DNA of 64,000 nucleotides from Clostridiaceae bacterium Marseille-Q4143 (lineage in GTDB: Bacteria > Bacillota > Clostridia > Lachnospirales > Lachnospiraceae). The position numbers and the translations under genes were made by a program. Below are positions 6,946-14,470 of the stretch, piece after piece. Position 1 is the first letter of the stretch, and the number at the start of each line of letters is the position of its first letter. The notes under the pieces are model-generated. The model was given only the letters and a program-made list of their open reading frames with translations. It was not told the DNA's origin and ran no database searches. The stretch is from assembly GCA_018228645.1 (NCBI GenBank), contig CP073693.1, forward strand, positions 868,001 through 932,000, read 5' to 3'.

Positions 6946-6946
6946 G

Positions 6947-8059
6947 CTATATTCCAGACTTAAAGCTATACACCGGCCGAATCACTTCTCTGATCTTCAC
7001 CGTCTCTGAAATCGTATCTTTGATTTCATCCAGTGATCGATATGCAAATGGGGCTTCATCCAGTGTTTCTGCTCTGATGCTTTCGGAATAGATTCCTTTC
7101 ATGGCTTTCTTAAAAGTAGAAACTGTATAATGATTTTTTACTTCATCCCGGCGATATTTTCGCCCGGAACCGTGCGGAGCAGACTGATTCCATTCCGAAT
7201 TACCAAGACCGGTTCCCAGGATCACGCCATCACGCATATTTACTGGGATGATCACCGTCTCTCCTTTTTTAGCAGAGACTGCTCCTTTTCGCAAGAGTGG
7301 AACTTCACCACTGCAGTCCAGGTAATTATGCACGGACATGATCGTTTCTTCTGCTTTCAGTTTCATACCTTTCAGAATTTCCTGTATCATAATCTCCCGG
7401 TTAAGTTTTGCATATGCCTGAACCACCTGTACATCATGAAGATAATCTTCCAGAAGACTGCCTGTAATCCAGGTCAGTGGATAGGGTACTTCCTGACCTT
7501 TTTGTTTCAGTTCTTTTTCCCCTTCTCGTGTATAGTATTCTGCCACTTCCTTTCCAAGTCGTCTGCTGCCGGAATGGATCACCAGATACAATGCCTTATC
7601 CTCTCCCTGATCTACTTCAATAAAATGATTGCCTCCGCCAAGACTCCCCAGCGCCAGCCGGTCTTTTTCTTCCTGCACATGTTTGTGGCAGTGCAATTTT
7701 GTAAAATCAAAATCCTCTGCCAGATAATGTGCGTTTTCTCTTATGGCAAATCCCGCCGGAATCCGGTCACGGATTACCTTCTCTAGTTTCTGATATTCCA
7801 TTCTTTTTTCTTTTAATCGGACACAGATTACTCCACAGCCGATATCAATACCCAACAGCTGCGGAATCAGCTTTTCACCGATCGTCATGGTCAGCCCGAT
7901 TGGCCCCACCTTTCCCGGATGTACATCCGGCATTACACGGATCTTACTTTTCCTTACCGCTTCCTGATCGCAGATCATCTGAATCTGTGCTTTTGCATAA
8001 TCTTCCACATCATCAGTCATAATCTTCGCCGACGTATAAATTCCTTTTATTTCTTTCAT
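6947..8059 (-). CDS. rtcB: RtcB family RNA ligase
   Basis: A 370-residue protein of the RtcB family, which joins RNA 2',3'-cyclic phosphate or 3'-phosphate ends to 5'-OH ends using GTP and Mn. Key residues are visible: Cys75 in GIDIGCGV, His145 in GGGNHF, His162 in VIHSGSR, His244 in SVHNYLD as metal ligands, and His296 in APHGSGR as the guanylylated residue. It is shorter than the roughly 400-480 residues of E. coli or archaeal RtcB, as in many Firmicute versions. The gene follows a small Cys-rich protein gene with 1 nt between them. Its stop codon sits exactly at the border of the truncated toxin repeat. Confidence 0.93.
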   Translation of the reverse strand: MKEIKGIYTSAKIMTDDVEDYAKAQIQMICDQEAVRKSKIRVMPDVHPGKVGPIGLTMTIGEKLIPQLLGIDIGCGVICVRLKEKRMEYQKLEKVIRDRIPAGFAIRENAHYLAEDFDFTKLHCHKHVQEEKDRLALGSLGGGNHFIEVDQGEDKALYLVIHSGSRRLGKEVAEYYTREGEKELKQKGQEVPYPLTWITGSLLEDYLHDVQVVQAYAKLNREIMIQEILKGMKLKAEETIMSVHNYLDCSGEVPLLRKGAVSAKKGETVIIPVNMRDGVILGTGLGNSEWNQSAPHGSGRKYRRDEVKNHYTVSTFKKAMKGIYSESIRAETLDEAPFAYRSLDEIKDTISETVKIREVIRPVYSFKSGI

Positions 8060-8060
8060 T

Positions 8061-8243
8061 TTAATACTCTTCTTTCCTGACTTTCGTCAAATACTGTTTC
8101 TTTTTATTTACCTGATGCACCCGTGCACGTGGCTCATATTTTGCACAGTGCTGACAGTAAGTCTTATGACAGGCCTCTCTTTCTTTGGTGCACTGCCCCA
8201 GTGCGATATAGTATTTACATGGGATTTCTCTGTATTTTGCCAT
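8061..8243 (-). CDS. Small Cys-rich protein co-transcribed with rtcB
   Basis: A 60-residue basic protein with six Cys and several His residues (PCKYYIALGQC, EACHKTYCQHCAKY), consistent with one zinc site or a C-x8-C / C-x4-C-x2-C knuckle. The C-terminus is Lys/Arg-rich, suggesting nucleic acid binding. It is 1 nt from rtcB, with GAGG upstream of its ATG, so translation is probably coupled. I do not recognise a named family; an accessory role in RNA repair or tRNA handling is inference from the neighbour. Confidence 0.75.
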   Translation of the reverse strand: MAKYREIPCKYYIALGQCTKEREACHKTYCQHCAKYEPRARVHQVNKKKQYLTKVRKEEY

Positions 8244-8303
8244 TTTATTTTCCTCGGTTCTATTTTAGGGAATTACAATGGAATGAAAGAACTTTCTGAG
8301 AAA

Positions 8304-8337
8304 AGAAAAAAGGCATCTCCCAGAATCAGGAGATGCC
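8304..8337 (-). terminator. Terminator between the leader peptide and the rtcB operon
   Basis: On the minus strand GGCATCTCC and GGAGATGCC form a 9-bp stem followed by six U residues. It lies between the 24-residue frame at 8366-8440 and the Cys-rich gene, so it ends the short transcript or acts as an attenuator for rtcB. Confidence 0.85.
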
Positions 8338-8365
8338 AGTCGTTATCAATAAAACGTCCTTATCG

Positions 8366-8440
8366 CTATGAAGATTCTCCGCGGACAACCTGCACTCCCA
8401 TTGTAATCATAAGTTTTACGCTTCTGTTATTGTTTGTCAT
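8366..8440 (-). CDS. 24-residue peptide, candidate leader peptide of the rtcB operon
   Basis: A short frame with an excellent ribosome site (AAGGAGG, 6 nt before the ATG at 8440), encoding MTNNNRSVKLMITMG followed by VQVVRGESS. It lies between a consensus sigma-A promoter (8526-8498) and a terminator (8337-8304). The peptide is not hydrophobic and resembles no family I know. Since the rtcB operon begins about 60 nt after the terminator and shows no other good promoter, a leader-peptide attenuator is the simplest reading. An independent small peptide gene is the alternative. Confidence 0.6.
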   Translation of the reverse strand: MTNNNRSVKLMITMGVQVVRGESS

Positions 8441-8497
8441 GATTGTCCTCCTTTCTTCCATCATGGACGGTGTGATCATTTACTTGTTACTGCGGTC

Positions 8498-8526
8498 AGT
8501 ATAGACGCCAAATATTGATCTGTCAA
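8498..8526 (-). promoter_or_regulatory. Consensus sigma-A promoter upstream of the leader peptide/rtcB
   Basis: TTGACA (8526-8521), a 17-nt spacer and TATACT (8503-8498) on the minus strand. Confidence 0.88.
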
Positions 8527-8569
8527 GTGCATAAACTGGTGTAATTTTCACTTTGTTATACAGTTGTAA

Positions 8570-8601
8570 AAGGCATCTCCCGCAGGAAATGCCTTTTGCC
8601 C
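8570..8601 (-). terminator. Terminator of pgi
   Basis: Just after the pgi stop on the minus strand, AAAAGGCATTTCC pairs with GGAGATGCCTTTT, giving a U-rich end. Confidence 0.8.
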
Positions 8602-8606
8602 TAATA

Positions 8607-10190
8607 TTAAATTCCTAACAGTTTACTGTATGCTGCCAGTGCCCCTTCACTCTTTCCAGCCAGGACATTTTTAGCCAGAACTTTTCCGAGCTGTACGCCT
8701 TCCTGGTCAAAGCTGTTCACGTTCCACAGGAATCCCTGGAACATGATCTTATTTTCAAAGTGGGCAAGAATCGCACCCAGAGTTTTCGGAGTCAGCTGGT
8801 CCCCAACGATAATGCTGCTGGGACGCTCACCTTCAAACTTCTTATTGAGATCCTGATCTTCTTTTCCGCATGCAAATGCGACGATCTGCGCAGCGACATT
8901 TGCTTTCAGCTTCTGCTGGCTGGTGCTTCCTTCGATCACATCGTCCATGCCGGCCTGATTCTCACGGAATCCAATAAACTGAAGTGGAACAATGGTAGTT
9001 CCCTGATGGAGCAGCTGATAGAATGAATGCTGTCCATTGGTTCCTGGCTCACCAAAGATAACCGGTCCGGTCTTATAATGAACCGGCTCACCAAAGCGGT
9101 TAACGCTCTTACCATTCGATTCCATATCTGCCTGCTGCAGATGTGCCGGAAAACGGCTCATTGCCTGGGAATATGGAAGAACGGCCGTCACTTCACAATC
9201 CAGTATATTACGCTCATATACACCGATCAGTGCATCCAGCATTGCCGGATTCTGGAAAATATCCTCATTTTTCGCAGTGTCATCTGCTGCTGCCATTCCA
9301 GCCAGGAAATCAGCAAATACTTCCGGCCCGAACGCCAGAGATAAGATTGCTCCTCCAACAGATGAAGATACGGAATATCTTCCACCGATATAATCGTCCA
9401 TAAAGAAGGCAGTGATATAGTCTGTTCCTTTCGCCAGCGGAGAGGTTTCGCTTGTAACCGCTACCATATGTCTGGCCGGATCAAGACCTTCTTTCTTTAT
9501 CGCATTTTTAACGAAGGTTTCATTCGTCAGAGTCTCCAGTGTTGTTCCTGACTTGGATACAAGAATAAATAATGCATGTGCAATATCAATGGAATTCAGA
9601 ACTGCTGCCGCATCATCCGGGTCAACATTGCTGATGAATTTTGCTTCCATCTTAAAGTTACCGGTTTTCTTTGCCCAGTTTTCAAGACCAATATAGATCG
9701 CACGGGGACCAAGATCACTTCCGCCAATACCGATCTGTACAACCGTTGTAAATTTTTCACCAGCTTCATTGGTAATCTCACCGGCATGTACTTTTTTTGC
9801 AAAATCAGCAATCTTATTCTGCTGTTCTACATAGAATGCTCTCTTATTTACACCGTCTACACAGACATCTTCGCCAAGCTGTCCTCTGACCAGATGATGA
9901 AGTACTCGTCTGTGTTCACCGGTATTAATGATCTCGCCATTATAAAGTTCCTGGAATTTTTCTGTGAGCTGTGCTTCTTTTGCAAGATCGGATAACGTTG
10001 CCAATACACGGTCGTTTACCTTTTTTGCTGCAAAATTATAAACAAGTCCCTCTGCCATTGGAACCTGATACTTCTCCACACGTTCTTTCCCGCTGTCTCC
10101 CAGCATTACTTCTTTCAGTACAACCTGATCCTCCAATGCCTGCAAAGCATGAAAAGCGTCCAGTTGATCTAAATTTCTCCAAGCGACCAT
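8607..10190 (-). CDS. pgi: Glucose-6-phosphate isomerase
   Basis: A 527-residue cytosolic enzyme interconverting glucose-6-phosphate and fructose-6-phosphate in glycolysis and gluconeogenesis. Family signatures are GIGGSDLGPRA, the phosphate-binding SKSGTTLET, and GEPGTNGQHSFYQLLHQGT, which contains active-site Glu and His residues. Length is that of the longer bacterial form. The frame is open to 10220, but AAGGAG 6 nt before the ATG at 10190 (product starting MVAWRNLDQL) makes that the likely start. It is flanked by its own terminator and a weak sigma-A-like promoter, so it is probably monocistronic. Confidence 0.95.
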   Translation of the reverse strand: MVAWRNLDQLDAFHALQALEDQVVLKEVMLGDSGKERVEKYQVPMAEGLVYNFAAKKVNDRVLATLSDLAKEAQLTEKFQELYNGEIINTGEHRRVLHHLVRGQLGEDVCVDGVNKRAFYVEQQNKIADFAKKVHAGEITNEAGEKFTTVVQIGIGGSDLGPRAIYIGLENWAKKTGNFKMEAKFISNVDPDDAAAVLNSIDIAHALFILVSKSGTTLETLTNETFVKNAIKKEGLDPARHMVAVTSETSPLAKGTDYITAFFMDDYIGGRYSVSSSVGGAILSLAFGPEVFADFLAGMAAADDTAKNEDIFQNPAMLDALIGVYERNILDCEVTAVLPYSQAMSRFPAHLQQADMESNGKSVNRFGEPVHYKTGPVIFGEPGTNGQHSFYQLLHQGTTIVPLQFIGFRENQAGMDDVIEGSTSQQKLKANVAAQIVAFACGKEDQDLNKKFEGERPSSIIVGDQLTPKTLGAILAHFENKIMFQGFLWNVNSFDQEGVQLGKVLAKNVLAGKSEGALAAYSKLLGI

Positions 10191-10232
10191 CTTAATCTCC
10201 TTTTCAGTCATAACAATCATAATACATGTATA

Positions 10233-10261
10233 AACATATCAAATTTTGTTATAGATTTCAA
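10233..10261 (-). promoter_or_regulatory. Possible promoter of pgi
   Basis: On the minus strand TTGAAA (10261-10256), a 17-nt spacer and TATGTT (10238-10233) lie about 40 nt upstream of the pgi start. The match is moderate. Confidence 0.4.
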
Positions 10262-10306
10262 TGCCGTTTTGACATTTACTACCGGAGACTCTTCCCTGAT
10301 GTTCCT

Positions 10307-10678
10307 TTATTCTGCTGCTTCTACAGAGAGCACTTCCCCTTCGAACGGGTCTACTTCTGACACGGTACCTGTATAAGTTACAGTCACCTTGTCACCTACA
10401 TTTACACTGTCCAGTCCTTCCGGTTTCTCCTCATCGAAAGTAAATTCATAGCAGGTTCCATCCTCACCTGTTACAATAAACATAAAGTCTTTTACTTCAT
10501 CTAATGTTCCGGTAAAAGTAGATGTCTCTTCAGACTGTCCCTCTGTTGCAGTTCCTTCCTGCTGTGTAGTTTCTTCCTGCTGTGCTGCTCCTGCGTTATC
10601 TGACTTTGCACCACAACCTGTCATCATAGATGCTGCCATTGTTGCTACAAGTACCATCATTGCAAATTTTCTTTTCAT
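10307..10678 (-). CDS. Small secreted lipoprotein
   Basis: A 123-residue protein starting MKRKFAMMVLVATMAASMMTGC: a lipoprotein signal peptide with the lipobox Cys near residue 21. A low-complexity Gln/Glu/Thr linker follows, then a small domain (TGTLDEVKDFMFIVTGEDG onward, with VGDKVTVTYTG) that looks like an OB-type beta barrel, judged by eye. It should be anchored to the outer face of the membrane. An upstream ATG at 10714 stays open, but GGAGG close to the ATG at 10678 and the signal peptide support the shorter start. Function unknown. Confidence 0.8.
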   Translation of the reverse strand: MKRKFAMMVLVATMAASMMTGCGAKSDNAGAAQQEETTQQEGTATEGQSEETSTFTGTLDEVKDFMFIVTGEDGTCYEFTFDEEKPEGLDSVNVGDKVTVTYTGTVSEVDPFEGEVLSVEAAE

Positions 10679-10888
10679 AATTATTGCCTCCTGCAAATTA
10701 TTTTCTATTTTCAATCTATTAGATCACTGGTCCCATTAAAAAGTTTCACCCATTTCAAAAAATTTATGTTTTGCAAGAAAAAAACTTTCCATCTCTGGAA
10801 AACTCTTCAGCTTGATTTCTCACCAAAATCTGTATAAAAATGTCTCAGATCCTCGTTCCCCCGTCCACGCCGGGGCGTGGGCTCAGCA

Positions 10889-11007
10889 CCCAACTTGCTT
10901 ACAAAAGTTCCTGCCTTTTTCAAAAACGAGGGAGCTTGCGACCGCCAATCTGCGTTTCAGACCCATTTCACCTGCAAAAGTTAGTTGTGGCGCCGAGAAA
11001 CAGGAAC
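10889..11007. repeat. Dispersed repeat element, copy 2
   Basis: Homologous to 983-1101, with the same inverse pair GTTCCTG (10907-10913) and CAGGAAC (11001-11007). It is preceded by one degenerate version of the 38-bp GC-rich unit (about 10865-10900) and followed by a 34-bp tandem repeat array. It lies between the lipoprotein gene and the IS200/IS605 right end. Confidence 0.75.
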
Positions 11008-11040
11008 TGAAAGGGGGGGCTGACGCGCTATAGACCCACG

Positions 11041-11133
11041 GCTCCCGACAGCTTTGTCTGAGGGGAACTCCACAGCTCCCGACAGCCTTGTCAGAGGGGA
11101 GTTCCACGGCTCCCGGCAGCTTTATTTAAAGGG
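11041..11133. repeat. 34-bp tandem repeat, about 2.7 copies
   Basis: Units begin at 11041, 11075 and 11109 with gctcccgacagc blocks followed by ttgtc and gagggga blocks. The third unit is diverged and incomplete. It lies next to dispersed repeat copy 2. Confidence 0.75.
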
Positions 11134-11165
11134 CAAAATTTTGAGCAAAAAAAGAGTTCTCCTTT

Positions 11166-11333
11166 GTGAACCTCACATGACTAGAAGTCACATGCTTCTC
11201 AGCCGCTTTAAGCGGCAAGACTAAATATCGGCGGATACGCCTGTAACTTAGTTGCACAGATATGTGCAATTACTCAGGCCGGATACGGCATGAATCCCAC
11301 ATCACAGGTAGTCCTCTGTATATCTGCCTGTAT
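11166..11333 (-). ncRNA. Probable omega (reRNA) guide region at the IS right end
   Basis: In this IS family the RNA guide covers the 3' end of tnpB and the right end. The 168 nt between the tnpB stop and the element border contain several strong hairpins (ccgctttaagcgg; acatgactagaagtcacatg). The guide itself would be the flanking 15-20 nt beyond 11166, a purine/T-rich stretch. The assignment is by family knowledge, not direct evidence. Confidence 0.45.
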
Positions 11334-12659
11334 CTATGCCGCCTGCATACTGCCCAGTTCTGCACTGAGCAAAAGCAGATCTGCATAAACACATGAGGTT
11401 CTACGCTTCACAGAAGGAACTTTTGCCTCCAGTGAAGACCTTACCGTTGCCGATAAGGGTTTTAATCGTTCTCTTATAAAATATCTTGCTCCTATGTTAT
11501 AGGCTGCTGACAGGTCACAATGATATCGTTTTCCTGTCGTAAATGTGCAAAGGCTGTAATTTTTAGAATCACGAACAACTTCACCAGTTCCATCATATGC
11601 AAGTCTGCTGGTATTCCATGCACATACTCTGGATACCCGCATTCCTGTCCTGTGCGCCTGATGTTCGCATAACTTCTGAATATCCCGTTTTCTCCACAGA
11701 TGAAGCTTCTGCCTCTTTTTTCCGGTTACTTTCCCTTTCATTTTCAGATACTCGAAGACTATCACATCCGCATGGTTATTTTGGGCATATGTGGTAATCG
11801 CAGATGCCACTTTACGGGACAGCTCCATGTTCAGTCTCCTTGCATAATTCCATCTGCTCTGTACCTGTCCAGAGCCATGTTCCCGCTGAAATCTGCTGAT
11901 TCGTCCCAGCACACTGTACATCTGGTCTTTTTCACTGGGGAAATTGATAAATTTTCTTCCCAGGACAGTTCCATCTGAACGCATAATGGTACAAACCGCA
12001 TCTGTGTTGATTCCAAGATCCACACTGCAGATAATCTGCTCATTTACTTCCTTCTTAGATAAAGAAACTTCCTCTGTATATGAGAACCGCAAAAAATATT
12101 TATGATGTCTCTTTTCCAGTGTGGGGGCAGAAGATTTTACCCCTGACCAATTTTTCCGCAGATACTCCATGTCCGTATGCAGCAAATTTACTGAAAACCA
12201 TTTCCAGTCATGACCATCATATAATTTCAGAAAAGCCATATCTTCATGATTTTCTGCTTCTTTGTACATCACATCCCGGTAGAATACCGGCATTGCATGA
12301 TTTTCATATACAAGCTTTGGCTTACCGTCCAGTTTCTTTTGTTTCCACAATTCCAGTCTCGTCTCATATGAAGACACGCTTCCAAGCGCATGCTGAATCG
12401 CCGATCTGCGAAGATAAGATGGCATCTTTGGAAATTTCTGGTCAAAGTCATATCTCGCCCGGTTTTTCTTTGTGCTATGAACCAGATGCTCCGCTGCATT
12501 AAACCGTTTTTGCGGATTGACAATCCGGGAAAGCTCCTCCCAGCTCTCTTCACATACACGGATCAAATATCCGACTGCCTGGCGATAGATATACAGCGTA
12601 TGGCGAATCGGTATATTCTGTTTTTTTATTTTCACACCATAGCTGGATACTACCTTCAT
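11334..12659 (-). CDS. tnpB: TnpB-like RNA-guided nuclease of IS200/IS605, variant zinc finger
   Basis: A 441-residue OrfB/TnpB protein. RuvC residues are present: Asp in SVDLGINTDAV, Glu in VIVFEYLKMKG and Asp in HCDLSAAYNIG, so nuclease activity is plausible. The usual zinc ribbon (SxxCSxCG...CxxCG) is replaced by NTSRLAYDGTGEV and SLCTFTTGKRYHC, so the four-Cys site is missing. The start is the ATG at 12659, with AGAGG 6 nt upstream; an overlapping TTG precedes it. It follows tnpA by 11 nt. It could cleave empty target sites to favour retention of the element. Confidence 0.85.
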   Translation of the reverse strand: MKVVSSYGVKIKKQNIPIRHTLYIYRQAVGYLIRVCEESWEELSRIVNPQKRFNAAEHLVHSTKKNRARYDFDQKFPKMPSYLRRSAIQHALGSVSSYETRLELWKQKKLDGKPKLVYENHAMPVFYRDVMYKEAENHEDMAFLKLYDGHDWKWFSVNLLHTDMEYLRKNWSGVKSSAPTLEKRHHKYFLRFSYTEEVSLSKKEVNEQIICSVDLGINTDAVCTIMRSDGTVLGRKFINFPSEKDQMYSVLGRISRFQREHGSGQVQSRWNYARRLNMELSRKVASAITTYAQNNHADVIVFEYLKMKGKVTGKKRQKLHLWRKRDIQKLCEHQAHRTGMRVSRVCAWNTSRLAYDGTGEVVRDSKNYSLCTFTTGKRYHCDLSAAYNIGARYFIRERLKPLSATVRSSLEAKVPSVKRRTSCVYADLLLLSAELGSMQAA

Positions 12660-12670
12660 CAAAAACCTCT

Positions 12671-13111
12671 TTACTTTCCTGCTTCTTTTTCTTTCTGTCC
12701 TCTGATATAAGTAAGAACCTGTTCTTTACTTCGGTCACTGACTGTTACTGCACAATATGACGGATTCCACAAATGTCCTCCCCACAATTCCCGTTTTAAT
12801 TCCGGATGAGAAAGGAAAAGCTGCCGTGCAAGATTTCCTTTCATAATTTTGATCATATCCGAAATATAAAACTGTGGTTTGCAGTCGACCAACAAATGAA
12901 TATGATCTGGCATAACCTCCATAGCCACAATCTGAAATTTGTATTCATCTGCAATCTCATACAACATCTTTTTACACTCTTCATCTAATCCATTCTGTAA
13001 AACCTTTTTTCGATATTTGGTACACCAGACCAGATGATACTGTAAAGAATAAACATATCCTCGACCATATGATAGGTCATTTTCTTTAATAATAAATATA
13101 TTTTTCTCCAT
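12671..13111 (-). CDS. tnpA: IS200/IS605 Y1-type transposase TnpA
   Basis: A 146-residue HUH single-strand transposase. The HUH motif is DHIHLLVD, and the C-terminal helix YIRGQKEKEAG carries the catalytic Tyr. The N-terminus GYVYSLQYHLVWCTKYR is typical. The frame is open to 13168, but the conserved start is the ATG at 13111 (product MEKNIFIIKEN), where the left-end hairpin and promoter-like TATATT lie just upstream. No disruption is visible, so the element may still be mobile. Confidence 0.92.
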   Translation of the reverse strand: MEKNIFIIKENDLSYGRGYVYSLQYHLVWCTKYRKKVLQNGLDEECKKMLYEIADEYKFQIVAMEVMPDHIHLLVDCKPQFYISDMIKIMKGNLARQLFLSHPELKRELWGGHLWNPSYCAVTVSDRSKEQVLTYIRGQKEKEAGK

Positions 13112-13124
13112 ATTTATAATATAC

Positions 13125-13152
13125 CATATGTTCCGCCAAAAGTAAACATATG
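13125..13152. repeat. Left-end hairpin of the IS200/IS605 element
   Basis: CATATGTT and AACATATG form an 8-bp stem with a 12-nt loop, as bound by TnpA in this family. It overlaps the tnpA promoter region. Confidence 0.6.
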
Positions 13153-13220
13153 TTCTTTTTTCTATCAAAAAAAATTACACACCTAACTCATCACTGAAGT
13201 AACGAGAATGCGGTGTGCAT

Positions 13221-13676
13221 TTATTCAAATGTAAGAGTCTCCATTATCAGCTGGTCAATGTCACCCGCCGGAAGGAAGAAATCCGGCTGCAATGTTTTAC
13301 CAAGATAACTGCCCGTGACAATTACATATGCATGGAACTCTCTGGCAAATGTTCTGATCTGATTATAAACTGCTGAAGATTCCTGTATTTCATCCAGAAT
13401 AATAACAGTATTCTCATCATCCACAAAATTCTTATCATACATTTTTATGGCTGTCTTTAATGCCTGATCGTCCCTCTCCTGTCCGGGTTCCCATTTTGTT
13501 GCTTTTTCCAGACACTCTGTAAAATCTTTACCAGATTGCTCTACCATATTAATATAGATCATTCTCTCAAAATTTTCAGATCCGAATTTTTTCAAAATAT
13601 ATGTTTTTCCTACCTGTCTGGCTCCTTCCAGTTCCAGAACCCGACATATGCATTTTTCAAAAATTGATTCAACCTC
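13221..13676 (-). pseudogene. Truncated AAA_14-type ATPase (DUF4143 family) remnant
   Basis: Readable from EGARQVGKTYILKKFG (Walker A GARQVGKT) through VIILDEIQES (Walker B) and VIVTGSYLG to ETLTFE, after which the frame stops. In this family LTFEEF continues into a C-terminal DUF4143 domain, missing here. There is no proper start: an in-frame stop lies at 13679, directly before the preserved segment. The C-terminal break falls about 55 bp from the IS200/IS605 left end, consistent with decay linked to insertion. These ATPases often belong to mobile or addiction-like loci. Confidence 0.7.
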
Positions 13677-13903
13677 TCAATAAACTTGTTTTTATATTGA
13701 TTACTACACAGATCACGCAGCATGGTTGAAAAAATTTCTTGAACAATTTGTAATATCTGGAAAGATTTCCTGCTCTCTTGCTTCACGCGTTGACTCCATT
13801 GAAATTATCGGCTTACTTTTCCACTCCCGTCTCCAGACAGTGAAAAACTTTGCAACTGATGTCTTATATGTAGCCGTTTCTCCGTATATATAGGGAGAAA
13901 TGA

Positions 13904-14434
13904 TATGAAAAACATATTTATATTGACAGGCAAAGCGGAAAGAATTTTAATCGTCCGGCATATAAGTCCATGTTAAGGAAACTGAAATCCGGAGATATCA
14001 TTGTTACGAAAAGTATTGACCGACTTGGCCGAAACTATGAAGAGATCATGGAACAATGGAGGATCATCACAAAAGTAAAAGGTGCGGATATTGTGATCCA
14101 GGATATGCCCCTCTTAGATACCAGTAAAACAAGGGACTTATTAGGTACATTTATCAGTGATCTCGTATTACAATTGCTTTCTTTTGTAGCACAAAACGAG
14201 CGGGAAACAATCCGTCAGCGACAGGCAGAGGGAATTGCTGCCGCAAAAATGCGCGGAGTAAGATTTGGGAAACCACGAAGCGCACTCCCGCAGAATTTCC
14301 CGGAACTCTATCAGCGTTGGCGAAAAAAGCAGCTAACGATCCATGAATTTGCAGAGATTTGTAATATAGGCAGAAGTAGGCTCTACACAAAAATTTCAGA
14401 ATATGAAAAGCAACAAAGCATTCAGAACACATAA
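13904..14434 (+). pseudogene. N-terminally truncated serine recombinase (resolvase/invertase) remnant
   Basis: The frame reads YIDRQSGKNFNRPAYKSM, then KSIDRLGRNYEEI, VIQDMPLLDT, LLSFVAQNERETIRQRQAEGI and a C-terminal helix-turn-helix (LTIHEFAEICNIGRSRLY). The first 55-60 residues with the catalytic Ser (YARVSS region) are absent, and a stop codon precedes 13904. An internal start at 13970 would give 154 residues without catalytic residues. It ends only about 40 bp upstream of the flagellin promoter, a suggestive position since related invertases (Hin) switch flagellin genes, but no flanking inverted sites were seen. Confidence 0.75.
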
Positions 14435-14470
14435 CTTTTAAAAGAAAAAAATAAATCTTAAAAAATATAC

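Larger units (their letters stand above)
6740..6946. repeat. 400-bp tandem duplication, unit 2 (truncated at rtcB)
   Basis: The duplicate keeps the plus-strand promoter, RNA, terminator and the last 19 codons of the toxin-like frame. Homology stops at the rtcB stop codon, so the toxin start and promoter are lost. Confidence 0.8.
11166..13163 (-). mobile_element. IS200/IS605-family insertion sequence (tnpA + tnpB)
   Basis: An element of about 2 kb with a Y1 transposase gene followed by an RNA-guided nuclease gene on the same strand. The left end shows an 8-bp hairpin (catatgtt 13125-13132 / aacatatg 13145-13152). The minus-strand pentamer TTGAT directly beyond it (13168-13164) equals the target/TAM pentamer of ISDra2. 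The right end carries a subterminal palindrome (acatgactagaagtcacatg) ending near GGTTCAC (11172-11166). Borders are estimated by eye. Confidence 0.75.

Noticed and set aside
7130..7786. Plus-strand 218-codon frame inside rtcB
   Set aside because: Antisense shadow of the conserved RtcB coding sequence.
8115..8504. Plus-strand frame ending in a very hydrophobic segment opposite the leader peptide
   Set aside because: Tempting as a toxin, but there is no ribosome site or promoter on that strand; hydrophobicity results from the antisense of the leader frame and its ribosome site.
11334..12659. TnpB-derived flagellin repressor (TldR) near fliC
   Set aside because: TldR proteins have lost RuvC residues; here all three acidic residues and the partner tnpA are present, so a normal IS element is simpler.
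13904..14434. Functional Hin-like invertase
   Set aside because: The catalytic N-terminal region is missing and a stop codon precedes the preserved part.
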